Of a DNA stretch of 64,000 bases, positions 19,152 to 31,138 are shown piece by piece. The notes under the pieces are model-generated. The model saw only the letters and a program-made list of their open reading frames with translations. It was not told where the DNA came from and did not search any database. Positions within the stretch are counted from its first letter, which is position 1. Each line of letters starts with the position of its first letter. Source of the stretch: Macrobrachium rosenbergii (taxonomy: Eukaryota; Arthropoda; Malacostraca; Decapoda; Palaemonidae); NCBI RefSeq assembly GCF_040412425.1, contig NC_089783.1, positions 44,713,625 through 44,777,624 on the forward strand, written 5' to 3'. A program made the position numbers and the translations under genes.

Positions 19152-19346
19152 CCTGCGTGAGTCTTGTAAAAACTTTTCACATATTGCAGATTGAATTTGA
19201 GGGGGTAAAAGGATATCAAAATAATCTATGACAAACTTGATATCCTTTTTAAAAATCGTGCAATCACAGCAGAGTTTCCGAAGAATAAGTGACACATGAT
19301 TTAATGCAATTTCTTGTAATCCCAATACTTGCTTAAAAGGGGGCAT
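19152..19346 (-). CDS. Gene A, coding exon 1: N-terminus of the LRR protein
   Basis: Encodes the first 65 residues (MPPFKQVLGLQEIALNHVSL... to ...CEKFLQDSRR) and ends at a GTAAGC donor in phase 0. The ATG at 19346-19344 is chosen because an in-frame TAA lies two codons upstream. A good acceptor (tatctttatttcag) at 19383-19385 puts 36 bases of 5' UTR (19347-19382) on the same exon, so at least one non-coding exon lies further upstream (higher coordinates) but was not found. The segment 'LQEIALNHVSLILRKLC...LLPPQIQSAICEKFL' resembles the short helical N-terminus (VHL/BC-box-like) before the LRRs of ZYG11-type CUL2 adaptors. That likeness is weak and from memory; a canonical F-box is not clear. 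Confidence 0.75.
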
Positions 19347-19382
19347 GTTCACTTATTTTGAAGATTCGTTTCTTCCTATTAT

Positions 19383-21644
19383 CTGAAATAAAGATATATT
19401 ACAACAATAAACTTTCTATATTATTTCTAAAACACTAGGATAATAATAGAGTTTTAAATTCCAGGGGAATATTATACCCTTGCCACAAAGACCATACAAC
19501 TCCAAATAGAGAGATAACTTACAACAAGGTATCCTACTGCTCATGTACAGCAGTCTACAAAACTGGGAGGTTTTTTAAAACACCATACAGTACTTGGTTA
19601 TATTAGTACTGCCACTGATTGACAAAAATCAACATCCTCTTTGAAAATAAACCTTTTTATACAGTACAGTATTACAGTTTTGTCTGAATAATGTTAGATT
19701 AATCAACTGAACTCCAGTGTATATCTATTTTTCTTATCATTAGCAACAAGAATTCTCACAAGGATTTAAATTTGAGCTTAATTCTCAATAAAGAAAAAAA
19801 TCCTATGATATAAAACTGAAACTATAACACTGAAAAGAAATTAAGGTTTGGTGCAAAGGAATGAAATAAATCATAAGAGGATGATGATGGAGAGAGGAGG
19901 AGTGCTCTTCCTTGAATCGCAGTACAGTATACGGCTATACTGTCCTACGCTGCATTTCATTTTCTCTTTTACCAAAGTCACTTTAGTTAGGATTTATAAC
20001 AGTAAAATGTACAAATTATTCATTGAAAATTCTTAGAGATACCTTTGTATATGTCTGTACACATTAATCAGTATTCCTTTCTTTCACTCAACAGTCACAG
20101 GAAATTGGAGGCAAGTGACAAAACATAAGCTACAATTTAGTGTTATTTTTATTACTGTATATGAAAATGAAAGATTAACACATGCACAAGTGGTCATCAC
20201 TGCTTGAAAGATGTGATGAAAGGTGTAAGAGCCTCTGCTTTCTTCATATGAGCCTCTATTTCCTTCATAAAATTTGGCATTCTAATTCTACATACAAAGT
20301 TAAAGACATTGCACATGCAAACTTTTGCAGTGGAAGACACCTGGAAATTTTTAAAAAGTACCTACCACATTATCTTTACATATCCACAGATAAGTTCATT
20401 ATAATTCCAAGTTAAATTGAGTATAGTGTACAGAGTCACTCATTTCTAACATCTCCCAGTTCAATGGCTCACTATTTTGAAGTTTCTTGTTTTGCGTAGC
20501 TCTGAAAGATGAAAAGTACAAGTTATTAACAGTATTCTTGATTTTTTTCAGTTTTAAAAGCATCCTCGCCTTCTTCAACTAAATTAATGTAATCCCAATA
20601 TCAGTCAGGTGCAAAAAAGGATATCATTCCAATCAGACATCTTCAGACAATCATAAACTGTTTCAAAAATAATAAGAATCATATAACTGTACCAATTACA
20701 TGATGGAAATTTCATTCAAGAATTATAATGTTGCATTCCTAAACACAAAACTCTTGGTTCTGTAAAGTCAACATGATCTTGCAAATAATTCATCACATGA
20801 GTAAAAATGACAACCTATTCCCAACACTTGGAATCCTGATGACATCAGTTGCAGGAAATTTTCAGCAAACATTTTAGCATTTTGATTTTTTTTTGTTGTT
20901 TTCCATTTTTTAACAGAATACAATAAACCAAAGATATTTAGCTTCTAATGACATTATAATAAGATTTTTAACATGGAAAATAAAGTTAAAGTGCACATTA
21001 AAAGAAAAACATTGCTATGTCCGTAACAGTGAGTGGGGTTTGCTACAGATGAATTTTGGAACCCCATGATCTAAGAGAGTTTAATTTCAGTACATATCAA
21101 AAAGCCATTAAATTCAACCAAATGCAAATACTGTACAGGGCAATTAAGATGTATAGATTTTTTTTACATTTCCCCTACTGTGCTTACAGTCATACTGTAC
21201 AGCATTACTTCATAACAATTCATGATGTTCTTATAGGAAGCTGCTCCAGGCCTGATACCCATCAGAATGTCATTTACATGGCTCTCCTTGCAGGTGCCAT
21301 GACTAAAGAGATTTAAAGTACCAAATCCTTTGACACTCTCATTACCCAAACACTTTTCTTTGCAAAATATACAGCACTTTGGGCAAACATTTGTCATCAC
21401 TATGAACACCCATTTCTTCATGAAACCCCAAATACTATACAAAATAGTTGTTTTTAAGAAGTAATAGCTAATGATATAAGAGGATATCACCAAATAAGAC
21501 TGCTTAGGACTTCTGCGACAGTGTAACTAAGAAGTCATGGCTAAACCCAAAGTCAAAGATAACCTAAAAAAATAAAAATTTAACAATTACAGGGTGCTCA
21601 AATTCTAATTAAACTGTTACAAAATAATCATGAAAAATTTCAAA
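19383..21644. other. No recognised gene; probable 5' intron of gene A
   Basis: AT-rich sequence upstream of the first coding exon of gene A. It probably contains the intron behind the 5' UTR acceptor. Frames up to 109 codons (21164-21493, minus) have no recognisable domain. Confidence 0.45.
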
Positions 21645-22640
21645 TTTTAAAAGTAATTCATATTTTTCCTAACATACAAACCTGAAGGCCTTTACATTGG
21701 AGATTGCTTCAAGTGTGAGCTGGAAACAGCCATCCAGATATACAGACAAGGTAGTTAACTACCAACAAATAGGGAAAAGCTCTGCCCAGTTGTCAGTCGC
21801 CACTCCACTTTGCTCCTGGCTGCCACTGAGTACAGACGTCTCTCCTGGCTTGTTCAGTCTTGTTGTTTTGTAAAAATTCTGATTATATTCATACCTTTTC
21901 CTTTGTGATTGATTGTTGTGTGATTGACACTGGATAATGGTCAAACCTCTCAATCACTTAAGCCGGCTTCATCAAAAGAGATGAAGCTGACAGTACTCAT
22001 GAGGACATTCCCAGAGACAAATAAGACCAACAAGAAATTTCTGTCTGGATTGTTGACAGTGACTGTCCAAACAGGTCAAGTTTGCATCTAAGAGGAAGAA
22101 GGAGCTTTGGAAGTTCTGGATCTTTGCAGAGTAACATGCCTCTTACAACACCAAAGGAGATTCTTTGGCACCTTATTTCTACCTTCCAAGCTTCTGCCCC
22201 ATCATTGCCTACACCTAAGGAAGGAGACCATGGTAACCAACTCCAAGTTCCTGACTACATAGATGAAATGGCTTCTTGTCAGACAACAGGCTAACAAATC
22301 AATCTGAGGGAAAGTAGCCTTGATCTCTTCCAGCAAAGAACCTCTGCTGATATGACAGACATGAAGGAAGCAACTTGGAAGAGCAGCAGGATGCCAGGGA
22401 ACCTTCTGACCCATAACTCAGATTGTTCACCTGTTCCAAAAAGAAATTATATCAATTGAAATGATGGTCTCACTCGAGAGTGAACCACAAGATTCCTTTC
22501 ACCAATGGGATCACACTCTATGGAGGTGGCCAACAATATGGGCTAGGTATCATCAGTGCTTCATCATTCAGCCTGCATGAGTTCTGAATAGAACGAACCC
22601 TCACAGTCTGGTGACTGCTCTCCAAAACCCTCAAAAAGAA
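21645..22640 (+). mobile_element. DIRS-family 1 fragment (element 5)
   Basis: 21645-21770 matches the terminal repeat of element 1 ('tatttttcctaacatacaaacc', 'cctttacattgga', 'aggtagttaacta') with about 25% divergence. Downstream, 21770-22640 is plausibly the non-coding and gag-like 5' region, with only short broken frames. No RT or recombinase motif and no second terminus were found, so this is a truncated copy. The right limit is a guess. Confidence 0.55.
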
Positions 22641-25600
22641 CTGGTCCAGGTGTAGAAATAAGAATTACCCAGGCCTTAATCTAATGTTAAGCCCTAGGAT
22701 TAAACTACCATAACTTGTCCAGAGGACTCGACTTAAAACTACTGAAAAAATCCGAACTAAAATACTTAAACTGCGGTAGACTGCACAAGAGTTAGGCCTG
22801 TTTCTGGGGGCCACACCTTGTTTAAATGGGAATCAAAGACATAAAACTGGGATGTATTCTAACCTATATTTCCCTTAACCTACCCCGGGGTGCCGTGCCG
22901 TGCCCTCCCCCAGCTGGAGTGCCTCTGCCCCCTGGAACACCCAGCCCCCGTTACAACGTAAATAGCAGAACTTTTGCACAATTCTTTCGCAGTGTTACCC
23001 AAACTTGAACTAACTGTGAAGTGATTTCTGTATACTGACGAAAATCGACCTTCTTGGCCCTGCCTGAGCCCATTTAGGGTGGGATAACAGGTCTGGGAAC
23101 GATTCGCCTCTCTTCGAAACGAGGAAGATTTCAGATGAGCCTTAGCAAACCTATAAGCGACTTACGTTAAAGGAGGAAGAAAATTTGACGTACAACATAT
23201 TATCAGTAGGCTTCTTATATTTATATAAGCCTTTAAGGGGTTACGTACCTTTGTACTTTCTGACATCAAAAAACGTCACCAGTAATAATTACTAGTAGTA
23301 ATAATAGTTCAACGCAGTTGTGCGGAGATTTTTGTCTTTTAAACGGCGCATCCAAACTCTTCTACCCTAGTTCCCTCTTTTCTTCTTCTTTTCCCTTTTC
23401 TTCCGCATTAGTTCATTTTTTCACATTCTTTCTCCTAAATATTTACAGTTATTTTCTACTTTTATCTACATATTTTTGTTTTACAGAAAGCTAAGTCTTT
23501 TGTTTGTACCACTGTTTCCTGGCTCCTCAGCAAAAAACAGTACACGAAATCGATTAAGATACATTACATCTCTTGGGATGAGGTACAAATCTTCATAACT
23601 CATGCCCACACTAATTATTCTAGCTTCTTTTACTTTCAGTGTTTCATCCATTCGTTTATTTGACACTAATTCATTTCACATATTGTATTTTTCTTTCTTA
23701 TAAGATTATGAGTTTATTCAGGTGTTAGTGGATTTGAAGTTGTTTCCTTAATTACTATGAGCAAGTTTTGGCTCCAATAATTATAATCATCTCTGTCTTG
23801 GCCTTCATCTGGACAAAAGCGCTGAAGAAATGTGAGCTGAATATAGCCTTAAAACAGATGAAAATCAGAAACTGAGAGAAAATGCACCAAAATTATAAAT
23901 AAAACAGAAAATTGTAGAATTCCTAGAGGAAACAATAAAAGAAAAGAGGACATGAAACTTTTTTTTAACAAGGAATCCCCAACAGCCCTGTATTAAAGAA
24001 CCTATCTTATCATAAAAATCAGTTTTAATATGCTTGATATAAAAGCAAACATCAATGTCTATGCTTTTCCTCCTTCTTGCAGGTGCATCGCTTTATCAAC
24101 AAACATTATATACTCAATTTCAGTGTGTCATGTTATTCTCATTGTTCCTTCGGATAGAGTTGACTTTAGTTGTCATTGTACTTCAGACTTGAGTCCTAAT
24201 ATATGCCTTTTCTTAATTTATTAACTGTTGCTTCAATTATTTATTAACTTTCGTAACTGTTGGTGTTGCTGACTATCCTACAGTTTTTAATACTACCCTT
24301 TAAGCCCAGTATATCAAAGAGCTTGGATACATCACAAATCCATACACATGGTGGCCTTTCCACCTAAGTATTATAGTCGATTAGTGCATTCAGTGTTCGT
24401 AAGTGATCTGCAATCAACCTTTCCTTTAGGCCTCTTACACTGGAACTCGGTAGTGGTGTAGCATTGGCTATATGTATGGGAAAGAACCTTGGGGAACCTT
24501 ATTTTGAAAGAATGCTGTTTCAATATCAAGGTTTCTTATGCATACGGACATCGGAGGGCGTCGGATCAGGTGTGTGTAAGATTCTGTCATTGGATGTTGA
24601 AGGAGCGGACTGCACTGATATAACACAAATAATGGTAGGAAAAAGCATTCTTTGTTCATAGGGGATCAGGGTACTTTAAATAAATGGACTGGAATTCACT
24701 TCTTCACTAAAGAGATGGAATGAGGAGGGATAAAAGAAGGAAGTGGCGAATGACGATGTAATGAGTTAAGAAAACAGAGGAGAAAGGGGAAAGAAGTTGT
24801 ATTTCATTCCTTTCCCTATAAATTTCCAAACTGGACAACTGCCGTACCAAAAATTTAAACAAATATATTTTGGAACATAGAATTGTGTTCCTGGGAAAAA
24901 TGATGTAGCTTTTCTATTTAGATTTTTGTACCTACAAATGTGAATTATCCTTTGAATATTGCTAATGTTTCTGCCAGTCTTACCAATTTTGATCTTGGAA
25001 AGTATAACACAAGCAATTTAGGGTGTCTTTCCCTTCCTCAACATTTTTACAGATTTTTTTATATCCCTACAATAGTCTTCTATCCCTCACTGGGTAAGAT
25101 TTTAGACAGATTCTAGAGCATGACTATAACTGTGACTTTCAAACTCTTAGATGAAAACCTAAGAAAAGACCCCATTCATTAAAAGACATTTCTTTACTAT
25201 AATCTGACAAGGAAGTATTCTACATATAAGCAATGATTAGAGTAAAAGAAAAAGATATAAAAAAATTATGTCTTTGGTTGTTCCAGGTTATGGTTGGGTC
25301 ACGGTATTGCGGGAGAAGACGTTTGCTGATCTGGTTGGGGTCCAAGTCCAGAGAGTGGTCTCCAGAGGGTTTTAGAACACCCGTCTGCGATTACTAAGGA
25401 ATTCCCCACGTAGTTTTAAAATAACAAACACGCCATAAATCTGAAGATGGCCATTTTAGAACTGATGGCCCCCATAGTAGATCAATGGATGTTGTTGCCA
25501 TGTTTGCATAGGCACTCGTACCTTTAGAATGAGTGCAGAACAGTTAATAGCTTGGGTTAAGTCTCATACTGTTGTCGAGAAGCTAAAGTCGCAAACATGG

Positions 25601-25881
25601 CCTGTGTTTAAGAACATAATTAACTGGAAAATTTTATGAGTAGTAAGGACATCTAACTGAAAGCTTAGAAGCAGAACAAAAGGATTTACTAGTAGTTATT
25701 TGTGAACAATGCAAGATTCTTAAAAGAGGCGTTACAGGGAATGAAAAAAGTGAGACACGAGATGTGAACTGGTACAAACTGCGCTGATTTTTATTGACTG
25801 TAACTGAAAATAAAAGGCTATTGTTGACTTATGATAATTTAACAACAAGCATAGAGAAAGTCTATTATATCCACACAATGA
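22641..25881. other. No recognised gene
   Basis: About 3.2 kb. 22860-23000 is C-rich ('ccgtgccgtgccctccccc') and could be a promoter-type patch for either direction, without further support. The rest is AT-rich with small unrecognised frames. Confidence 0.45.
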
Positions 25882-25964
25882 GCTCTCTCTCTCTCTCTCT
25901 CTCTCACACATACACACACAAACACCCACCCCCACCCACACACATACACATTCACAAACACACA

Positions 25965-26039
<75 letters not shown>

Positions 26040-26063
26040 TTTGAGGCAAACTTTTTTTTGAAA

Positions 26064-26139
26064 GCAGATTTCGTTGAATTCTGTGGCTTTTGGATTGTTG
26101 ATCAACAATGGAAAAACCGCAGAATTCAACGAAATCTGC
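26064..26139. repeat. 76-bp palindrome inside AT arrays
   Basis: Two 38-base arms (26064-26101, 26102-26139) with no loop match at about 34 of 38 positions. AT repeats lie to the right directly and to the left after 25 bases. The pattern suits a fold-back MITE inserted at TA, with the flanking TA then expanded. Confidence 0.85.
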
Positions 26140-26156
26140 ATATATATATATATATA

Positions 26157-26219
<63 letters not shown>

Positions 26220-26280
26220 TGTATATATACAAGTAAGTATGAATAACTGAATCACGAAGATATGGAACGTGATGAATGTG

Positions 26281-26444
26281 TATAAATAAAGCTAATGCCA
26301 CGAAGGAAAATTGAAACAATGGAGTGGTTGCTAGGCCATTCGACACAACTGACCTTTAGTAGTTGACTAGTGAAGGACAGTTGTGTCGAAAGGCCTAGCA
26401 ACCACCTGTTGTTTCAATTTTCCTTCGTGTCATTAGCCTTATAC
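26281..26444. repeat. 164-bp palindrome (fold-back element)
   Basis: Arms 26281-26356 and 26374-26444 are inverted copies ('cgaaggaaaattgaaacaa', 'ggttgctaggcc', 'cgacacaactg' and complements) with a few mismatches around a loop of about 17 bases. The element ends abut ATAC/AT repeats on the right. I recall similar sequence as a frequent decapod fold-back repeat, but cannot check that here. Confidence 0.85.
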
Positions 26445-26450
26445 ATACAT

Positions 26451-26546
<96 letters not shown>

Positions 26547-26572
26547 ATATATACTAGTAACTACATATAGTC

Positions 26573-26649
<77 letters not shown>

Positions 26650-26984
26650 ATGTGTGCGAAACGTATGCTGTAATTATTCGAGATGTATGAAAGTACAGTA
26701 TTTTATTTTATTTCCTTGTTACCCTTCTTATTGCCGCGAGAGAGTATATAGCGTGCATATTCTAACTTTGATATTGTGTAACTGGATATCATATGAAAAT
26801 AAAAGAGAGATAACATATTTTGAAACTTACGTCAGTGGTGAGAACTAATTAAATGCCAATAAACGTCAGATTTTGCTGTAATTAGAATGCTTCGTCACGA
26901 GCAATAGGGCTAAACAAAGAAAATTGAGAAGAATGAACTGATTTTAGAAAAGGCAGGAGTTGCTCTCGTCAAATACTTGCGCTG

Positions 26985-27825
26985 AGACATTGTGTACAAA
27001 TAACTTAAAAATCTTCTTCTGGCGACTTTTGTTGATTACGAAAAGGTATTTGACAGCAACCACATACCAATGTTATAGAAAGTCTTGTGTCGTTATGGCA
27101 TTCCCTTTAAATATTTATTGAAAATATCCATGAACGAAGTAAATGTAAGGTTCAAGTTGTTGGAGTCTCTAAAGTGAATTTCAGTCAGTTATTGTGGGAT
27201 GCAACAAGGGTATGTTATTTCACTTTGTTGTTTCCCATTCTAATAGATTAAGGTGAAAAAGTGGTTGGAGATGAATGAAGAAGGCTTAGATCGGGGTAAC
27301 GATGGCAAGTTGACAGGTTCAGAATATGGAAATGGTGCTGTTTTAATCAGTAAAACACTACAAGCTTCGCAAAGCTCGTATAACAGGATGCATCATCTAT
27401 CCAGAAAGATGGAACTCAAAAAATAAATCTAAGAAAAGCAGAAGCAATGAGGTAGTGTAATACAGTTTATAAGAGATTTTGTTAATTTCAGAATAAAGTT
27501 CTAAGATTTTTAAGAGCCAGATCGCAATACGGAGTCAGAAATGCCATAGTGGAAATTGCAGAAGTTCCATATGCAGGTGAGAAACGACAAAAGGAAGGCT
27601 AGATGGCTTGGACTTGTCCTTGCACAACTCCTGGGAGGATAGTACGTGATAGTGTCACCTAGACTCCTGTGGGAACTATAAGAGTTGAAAGATAGACCTA
27701 ACTGGATAACAAATGAGCAGGGAGGCGTGAGATGAGTGGAGATTTGAGGAAGATAAAGTACAGGAAAGACATAAATGAAGAAGGAATTTCACTGAGTTCC
27801 TCTGCGTCACGATACTTTCCGGCGA
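26985..27825 (+). mobile_element. LINE remnant with RT and C-terminal region
   Basis: Plus-strand translation with several stops still reads like a non-LTR reverse transcriptase. 'FVDYEKVFDS' (RT motif with the catalytic Asp) is followed by 'RYGIPFKYL', 'MQQGYVISLCCF' (the G-x-x-Q-G region) and 'INLRKAEAM' (the K-T region after the YADD box, which itself is not seen). Downstream, 27590-27820 resembles the LINE tail with 'ARWLGLVL' and 'ELKDRPNWI' (usual W-x-G-H and L-K-x-G-L-T-W). The clade is not assigned; it is a dead copy. Confidence 0.7.
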
Positions 27826-27836
27826 GAGTTTTTTTT

Positions 27837-27838
<2 letters not shown>

Positions 27839-27920
<82 letters not shown>
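27839..27920. repeat. (GA)n microsatellite
   Basis: About 41 GA units. The 147-codon frame over it (27732-28175) is an artefact with an Arg-Glu repeat. Confidence 0.97.
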
Positions 27921-27924
<4 letters not shown>

Positions 27925-29494
27925 TTACAGACTCTCATTTGATACTTCACTGTCGTCTGGCACTTTGTTTACACTGCAGACGCTCTCCACATCCGAGTAT
28001 CTCATGTTGTCCGCTGAAGTGTTGTGTACAAGATAATTCGAGTGGGAACTGGAAGCTGTTGGTTATGGTAAGAAGAGGTCACCTTTCGAGATGTTTGCAG
28101 CTTGAAAAGTTTCTACGTAATTTGAGATACATAGCATGTGCCGAATGGGTATTTAAACATCGGACCTGGTTTTAGGTGTCACTGTTTCCTCAAAGAGTTT
28201 AGGTTTTTATGCAGTGGGTTATAGGCTTCGTGTGATACCTCTTTGGCAGGCTGTATTTTTCTGTTTGTTTTCTTTTGTCTTATGCAGATCTATCCATTTA
28301 TGGTTATTGTTGATGCAGACCACTCGTGCTATCCCTTCCCCCTATATCCAACAATTTTAGGGGACCTGGGTTTTTTGGGGGGGAGTTAGGCCAACCAATA
28401 CGGGCACTGTTACAAAACGACGGGTCATCGCAGGAATTCGGTGGTATTTCTAAGTATTAGCTCCGCGCCTGTTTTTACCATGGAAATTGGTTTTTCTATA
28501 CTTTCAGGGCTGCTGATAAAGAAGATGCATTTGTTAGTCATCGGCCAAGTGTTATTTGCCCTCCAGCTCTACCCAACAGTAAAGAGGGACTGTGGGAATT
28601 CGGGGTTTTGGGTGGGGGAGAACACGCACAAACGTAGCAGACATGTTTACATTGTGGAAGCGCACTCTGAAGTGTGAATCGCCAGGGAGCCATTCGTTGG
28701 GGATGGGGCAGCAGTTGGCTGAGGGAAGGGAGGAATGTGGGAGAAGGCAGGGAGAGAGTTGCTCATGTCCCTCCAAAATGCAGGGGAAGGGGAGAAGCAG
28801 CAGTGGGGGGAGGCAGGGGTTTTTGCACGGGGGCAAAACGTACTGTCACCAAGGAAACGGGGGCAGGCCGCGGGCGGTAGGTAGAACGCATTAGGAAGAA
28901 TAACAGGCTGGCAAAAAACAAAACGTCATCTCGTTTACCAACAGCCCTAAAAGTATAGAGAAAACCAATATCCAAGGCACTAATCAATCTGCAGGAGTTC
29001 CGAACTCATAAAATAATCTGAAAAAACACGGTTTGAAACACTAAGAAACCAAGCCCCAGTAAACTTACCTTAAGGACTCCAAGACTGTTTCTGATGGAGC
29101 AGAATGCTTTTTGCTGAATGACCAGCCTGCACTCACTACTGCACCAGCGGCTAAAATTTTTTTTTTTTTTTTTTTTTAAAGGCCGTGATCTTGATGCAGC
29201 TGAATTAACATCTCGTAATTGCCGTAACAATGTACGTTAATTTCCTGGCAGTTGATGTAAGAGTTTTCGCAGGTAACGGCCAAAGGGTGGCGAGTTACAG
29301 GTTCAAAGGAGCATAAGGCAAGGAATCAGCCGGTGCACTGAAATGAAATGCTTACGAACCGTTCCAACGCAAACAGGCGGGTGCAATAGTTGGAAAGACG
29401 GTGGTCTAACCTGTGAGGATCACATATGAATAACCCCCCACACCCCTCCAACGGCAGGAGAAACTTCTCAATTCCTCCTGAAACCCCCTTCGCT

Positions 29495-29611
29495 GTGTTT
29501 AGTACTAGCCCCTGGGGGTTCAAATGTATTTTGCCTTGTTCAGTACTAGCCCTAGGGGGGTTCAAATGTATTTCGCAGTGTTCAGTACTACCCCTGGGGA
29601 ATCAAATGTCC
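29495..29611. repeat. Short tandem repeat, about 42-bp period, 3 copies
   Basis: The core 'cagtactagcccctggggg...ttcaaatgtattt' repeats at 29501, 29542 and 29584 with small changes; the third copy is partial. Confidence 0.85.
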
Positions 29612-29884
29612 CTAAGTGCATTTCACAAAATTGAAACTTTAGGACTGGAAATGAACATTATCCCCCCAGCCCCCCCTTTTTCCTCAGTAAGGAGTCAGCA
29701 TGTATACAAAAAGCTCCCCTATAAGACTATGCATGCTTGGCAGCATTTGAAATAGCAGTAGTAGTGAAAGTTTTTGCCTTTGTAATGGCTACCTTTGTCA
29801 TCTTGTTCCTCCTGTGTTTGTGTAAGGGTTTTTCATCTCTGTAATGCCGTATACAGTAAAGTTTGGTCACCTTCTCACGCCCCG

Positions 29885-30080
29885 TGGTCTACCCCACCCA
29901 TAACCCCACTTTCCCTAGGGGTCCCCTAAATTGTAGGTTAGTAACAAGCGGGGGAGCAAATCACCCTGTCCTGGAGGTATACCCCACCCATTACCCCGCT
30001 TGTTGGATGGAGGGAGCAAATCACCTATCCTGGTGGTATACCCGACCCATAACCCCGCTTTCCCATCGGGTCCCCTAGCT
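29885..30080. repeat. C-rich imperfect tandem repeat
   Basis: The motif 'taccccacccataaccccgct' recurs at about 29889, 29979 and 30039, joined by 'gtcccctaa...ttgttggatg' and 'gagcaaatcacc' blocks. Spacing is irregular. Confidence 0.7.
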
Positions 30081-30374
30081 TGTTGGATGAAGTTCTGTGA
30101 TTAATTACAGGTTAATTACAATCATGCGAAAAAAATTGAAGGTAAATCCATAATCAGCAACCAAAAATCTGTAGAAAAAGTTAAGTTAGAAGGAAATCAC
30201 CGCCGCGCAGCTACTACTTAGTTCTACCAATTCGGTAAAATCATCATTACCATAATTCCTGTCTACGAAAAAAAAAAGTGGTACGTTTCCTTCAATTTTG
30301 ACACTTTTTCGAAACAAGTGGTCCCGTCATTCTGCAAACTATCCAGGCTCATAGGAAATGCAAAACTCATTAAA

Positions 30375-30502
30375 TAATCCAAAAAATACATAGGCCTAGT
30401 TCATATGCATTAAAAGTAGCAATCACCAAAATTTAATTACTGTAATCCAAAACATGCATAGGCCTAGTTCATGTGCATTAATAGTAACAATCACCAAAAT
30501 TT
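30375..30502. repeat. Tandem duplication, 68-bp period
   Basis: 'aatccaaaa...cataggcctagttcat.tgcatta...caatcaccaaaattt' occurs twice (30375-30434, 30443-30502) with about 90% agreement. Confidence 0.9.
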
Positions 30503-30860
30503 ATATATCCCCTCCCCATTCTAAATTGTGGCTTCCAGAATTATTTTGTCCTACATTATGGATATGAGATGAGTTATTTAACCATGTGAATTGTTCTCCA
30601 AAAATGAAGTATGGCATACACCCACAGAGTTAAGCAAGACACAGATCTGGTATCTTTATCTGGTTGACACTTTTAGCTCTGCAAAAGGGTGTACTGTAAA
30701 TATGGTTTGTACCTCATATTCCTTGCACCAGTTAGGTCTGTGTATCAAGGTTTAGCAGTGTGAGGATTTGATAACTAGAATCCCCTCATGATTTGGCTCT
30801 GTAAGTTGTGGGTTTGCTTTCAAAGAAATGTAATTTAAAATGTAAAGCTAATTTCCAGTA

Positions 30861-31138
30861 CAGGCAGTCCCCGGTTATCAGCGGGGGTTCTGTTCTGAGG
30901 GTGTGATGATAACTGAAAACTGCTGCTAACCAAAAATCTGTGATTTTCATGCTTTTTCGGCAAATTTTGGGACTTATTGGCGCCGAAAAGTGCCGATTTT
31001 CGGTTATCGACGCCTCTGTTAGGTATGTATCAGCGCCAGTACCCAATTATCGGCACCGATAAGCGAAAATTCGTCACTAGACAAGTGCCATAAAACGATC
31101 GCCATTAACCGAGCCCGCCGTTAACCAGGAACTGCCTG
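30861..31138. mobile_element. Tigger-like MITE (copy 1)
   Basis: 278 bp with inverted ends CAGGCAGTCCCCGG...GGAACTGCCTG, flanked by TA on both sides (30859-30860, 31139-31140), as in Tc1/mariner superfamily insertions. The inside is itself built of inverted 'ggttatcggcgc/gcgccgataacc' motifs, and there is no coding sequence. The TIR start resembles that of TcMar-Tigger elements; the class is from memory. A second copy lies at 53653-53952. Confidence 0.8.

Larger units (their letters stand above)
25882..26646. repeat. Microsatellite cluster interrupted by palindromes
   Basis: CT (25882-25905), AC-rich (25906-25967), then four AT arrays (25968-26038, 26140-26218, 26459-26542, 26575-26646). The AT arrays are separated by a 76-bp palindrome, a 164-bp palindrome and a short 32-bp spacer. 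Long open frames here on both strands (up to 204 codons) come from the dinucleotide repeats and palindromes and are not genes. Confidence 0.95.

Noticed and set aside
25732..26346. 204-codon minus frame and overlapping 150- and 138-codon frames
   Set aside because: They read through AT, AC and CT microsatellites and a palindrome; no non-repeat protein content.
27732..28175. 147-codon frame with Arg-Glu repeat
   Set aside because: It is made by the (GA)n microsatellite; flanking text is the tail of a decayed LINE.
28592..28894. 100-codon Gly/Arg-rich frame
   Set aside because: Product of a G-rich compositional patch open in several frames; no splice or conservation support.
29495..30080. CRISPR-like repeats with spacers
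   Set aside because: Few, unequal and diverged copies without constant spacer length, in a eukaryotic genome.
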